Shown here piece after piece: positions 62,081-64,000 of a DNA stretch of 64,000 nt. Numbering within the stretch: the stretch's first letter is position 1; every line of letters begins with the position of its first letter. The notes beneath the pieces were generated by a model. It was not told the DNA's origin. It searched no databases and saw only the letters and a list, made by a program, of their open reading frames with translations. This DNA is from Turnera subulata (taxonomy: Eukaryota; Streptophyta; Magnoliopsida; Malpighiales; Passifloraceae): the NCBI GenBank assembly GCA_028386065.3, contig JAKUCV010003195.1:11678-75677 (forward strand), given 5' to 3'. The translations under genes were made by a program, and so were the position numbers.

Positions 62081-63390
62081 GACTCAAATTCTGTTGGCTT
62101 GGAGAGATATGATGTAATTTTACAATGGCAATGGGATGCACAAACGTTGTGATGTTCTTTGGTGGTCTTTCCAATTTTGCTTTTAACCATTTCACTATAT
62201 TATCGATGTTAAATCTCCAACGGCTATTTTATTACTATTAATACTGACAAAATAATGGTTCTCTAATGGTTAAATTTCTATTCCAAAATGTTTCTCTTTT
62301 TTGTCCAGATTTTATTCCTAAAAATAAAAAGTTAGATTTTTGGGCTCGGGATTCCGAAGCCTGATTAATGTTCATACTCCTCTTTCTCTAATAAAATTAG
62401 ACCACGTTTTCCCGATCCATATCACGATTAGTTTAAAACTAGATTAAGTTAATCAACTTAATAAGCCAAATATTAAGCTCTCTTTTTTTTGTCGTCTAAT
62501 ACTAACAAGCTCAAAAGTTTAAGTCGCGGGACTTTAAGATTGGACTGGAGCTTGAACAAATCCAATGCGATAATAGAAGCCCATCTGGGCCCATTCATAC
62601 CCAAAGGGATCCCAAGATAGAGCCTTTAAAAGTCCTGGGATCTACAATAAAAAAGTTCTGGCATTGTTTCTTTTCTTAAAAAAATTTTTTGGGAGGGGAA
62701 GGGATTATATTTATAAGTATATAGCGCCTATATTTATAAAACATTTATTTTTTTACTTTCTAGGTATATTCTCATAATTAGTAATAGAGGCAAAATATTA
62801 GTAAATTAGATTTATACCTATAGACAGAATTTAGTCTAACAATTTTAATTGATTGTCATTTTTTGTGGAATTTTAATTGATTGTCATTTAATACTTGTGA
62901 AGATTCAGTAAGCCCGTCATACTTTTATTGGGAGGGAGGGACATTGATATATTTGATTGAGGCATATACTAATAACTAACAAGGTCCACAAGTGTTCCAA
63001 ACATCCTTAATTATATGCACTTAAATCATTTTTCATCCAAAATAAATCTGTTAAGACGCCTCTGGATTTGTAAGCATGACATTTTACCTCGGTTAAAAAA
63101 AAAAAGAAATTACCCGCGGGGTGAAATTACAGGTTGTCTAAAAGAAAAGAGGGTACGTAATACTAAATCCCAGATGTTAGAAATGATTACAGCTGTTATA
63201 CAAAATGACAAAAAACTGTACTCACTTGATCGCCAAGTAAATAACACGCCATACCCTTGGCCACCAAGCTATACAAAGAGAAAAAGAAAAAATCTGCTAC
63301 ATAAATATCTAGGTAGAACCTATTTGTGCAGGAAGAACAATTCCCTATATTCATTTTTGCTCAAAAGAGAGGGAGAGTAAAAGAAAGAAA
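62081..63390. other. Intergenic; promoter region of the ubiquitin-like gene
   Basis: A short direct repeat (AATTTTAATTGATTGTCATTT, two copies) occurs at 62840-62890. The 121-codon open frame 63015-63380, just upstream of the ubiquitin start, is Lys/Arg-biased and not recognised. The end of this stretch should contain the leader of the next gene. Confidence 0.4.
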
Positions 63391-64000
63391 ATGCAGATCT
63401 TCGTGAAGACCCTGACCGGAGAGACACTCACGCTTGAGGTGGAATCAAGTGACACCATCATCAACTGTGTCAAAGCCAAGATTCATGACAAGGAAGGTAT
63501 GCATTTCAACAAAAATCTCTCCTTTTATATGTTTTGGTTGGCCGTGGAGACCGAAATTGGGTTTTTGTTCATTTTTGTACTCAAACCAACTAATTAGAGT
63601 GTCAAGTAAACAAACCCAGCAATTAATTTGGCTTCTAAGTATAGATCATTTGTGTTTTTGCTTCGTATTGTTACAGAATTGTCTAATTGATGATGTGTGT
63701 GACACCGTGGTACTTACAACTCTCACAGGTATTCCTCCCGAACAGCAGAGGCTGATTTTTGCTGGGAAAGAGCTTGGAGAAGATGATTGCTCGCTAGCTG
63801 ATTACAACATCCAGAAGGGTAATTTTTCTTTATCATAATGAGGCATCAAATATTTTTTTTTTTCCTCTGTTTATATATAGATACATATGGCAGTTCTATA
63901 TATATAGAACATGGAATGATTAATGTCTGGATTTGGTTTTGGGTTATATATATGCAGAATCGACTCTTCATTTGGTGTTGAGGCTTCGTGGTGGTGGGGG
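63391..64000 (+). CDS. Divergent ubiquitin or polyubiquitin, coding region split by introns; 3' end outside window
   Basis: Exons 63391-63496, 63729-63818 and 63958-64000 (continuing) join in frame to one ubiquitin unit: [20 protein letters not shown]..., [44 protein letters not shown], then two more Gly before the edge. Compared with the near-invariant plant ubiquitin it has K11E, I13L, D24I, Q31H, D39E and Q49E. It also has one extra residue after Asn25 (Cys) and one extra in the 50-55 loop (LGEDDCSL for LEDGRTL). Lys6, 27, 29, 33, 48 and 63, the Ile44 region and the RLRGG tail are kept. Canonical plant polyubiquitin units are intronless inside the coding region, so introns at Gly35 and Glu64 are unusual. 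It may be a ubiquitin-like gene on its way to a new role or to decay. Confidence 0.8.

Noticed and set aside
62580..62640. miR393-like sequence (CCAAAGGGATC)
   Set aside because: Only 11 bases match, with no hairpin and no target-gene context.
1..64000. tRNA or rRNA genes and CRISPR arrays
   Set aside because: Apart from the SINE-like A/B box pairs, no cloverleaf, rRNA-like stretch or regularly spaced repeat array was found.

Overview
This is nuclear DNA of a flowering plant, most likely a eudicot. The genes have many short introns with GT/AG borders, the intergenic DNA is AT-rich, and every recognisable protein belongs to a plant family. The lineage cannot be fixed from the sequence. Exon borders were worked out by hand from reading frame and splice signals. 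Every gene model called complete closes in frame, but none is confirmed by transcripts.

Layout. Positions 1-5000 are the 3' end of a Ty3/gypsy chromovirus (integrase C-terminus plus chromodomain) with a long LTR. A second, inverted LTR of the same family cuts into the coding region at position 386. An AT-rich inverted repeat array follows (4994-5600). Next come a small secreted EG45/PNP-like gene (minus), a broken copy of the purine enzyme GARS, and a non-autonomous hAT element with a perfect 8-bp target duplication (10557-11026). The stretch 11-20 kb has no convincing protein gene. On its minus strand it holds a near-perfect miR171 target-mimic site (12193-12215). The plus-strand gamma-glutamyl peptidase gene is at 20.1-21.2 kb.

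The second half is gene-dense: ASHR3-type SET/PHD histone methyltransferase (minus, 23.4-29.7 kb), a WRI3/WRI4-type double-AP2 transcription factor with a 9-nt exon (minus, 31.9-34.4 kb), an HHP2-type heptahelical protein (plus, 37.6-40.3 kb), a 23-exon TSS/REC clustered-mitochondria family gene (minus, 41.0-53.2 kb), plastid ribosomal protein L35 (minus, 56.1-57.4 kb), nucleoporin NUP43 (minus, 58.2-60.5 kb), a small plastid membrane protein (plus, 61.6-62.1 kb), and the start of a divergent, intron-split ubiquitin gene (plus, 63.4 kb to the window edge).

The genes do not form a pathway. Their order does resemble, from memory, Arabidopsis At4g303xx-At4g308xx (PNP-like, GGP, NUP43, HHP2, ASHR3) interleaved with a gene from the related At2g24 block (PRPL35). 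That suggests an ancestral order before duplicate loss. The most interesting points are the miR171 mimic, the divergent ubiquitin, the duplicated last exon of ASHR3, and the repeat structures in the LTR and the inverted array.
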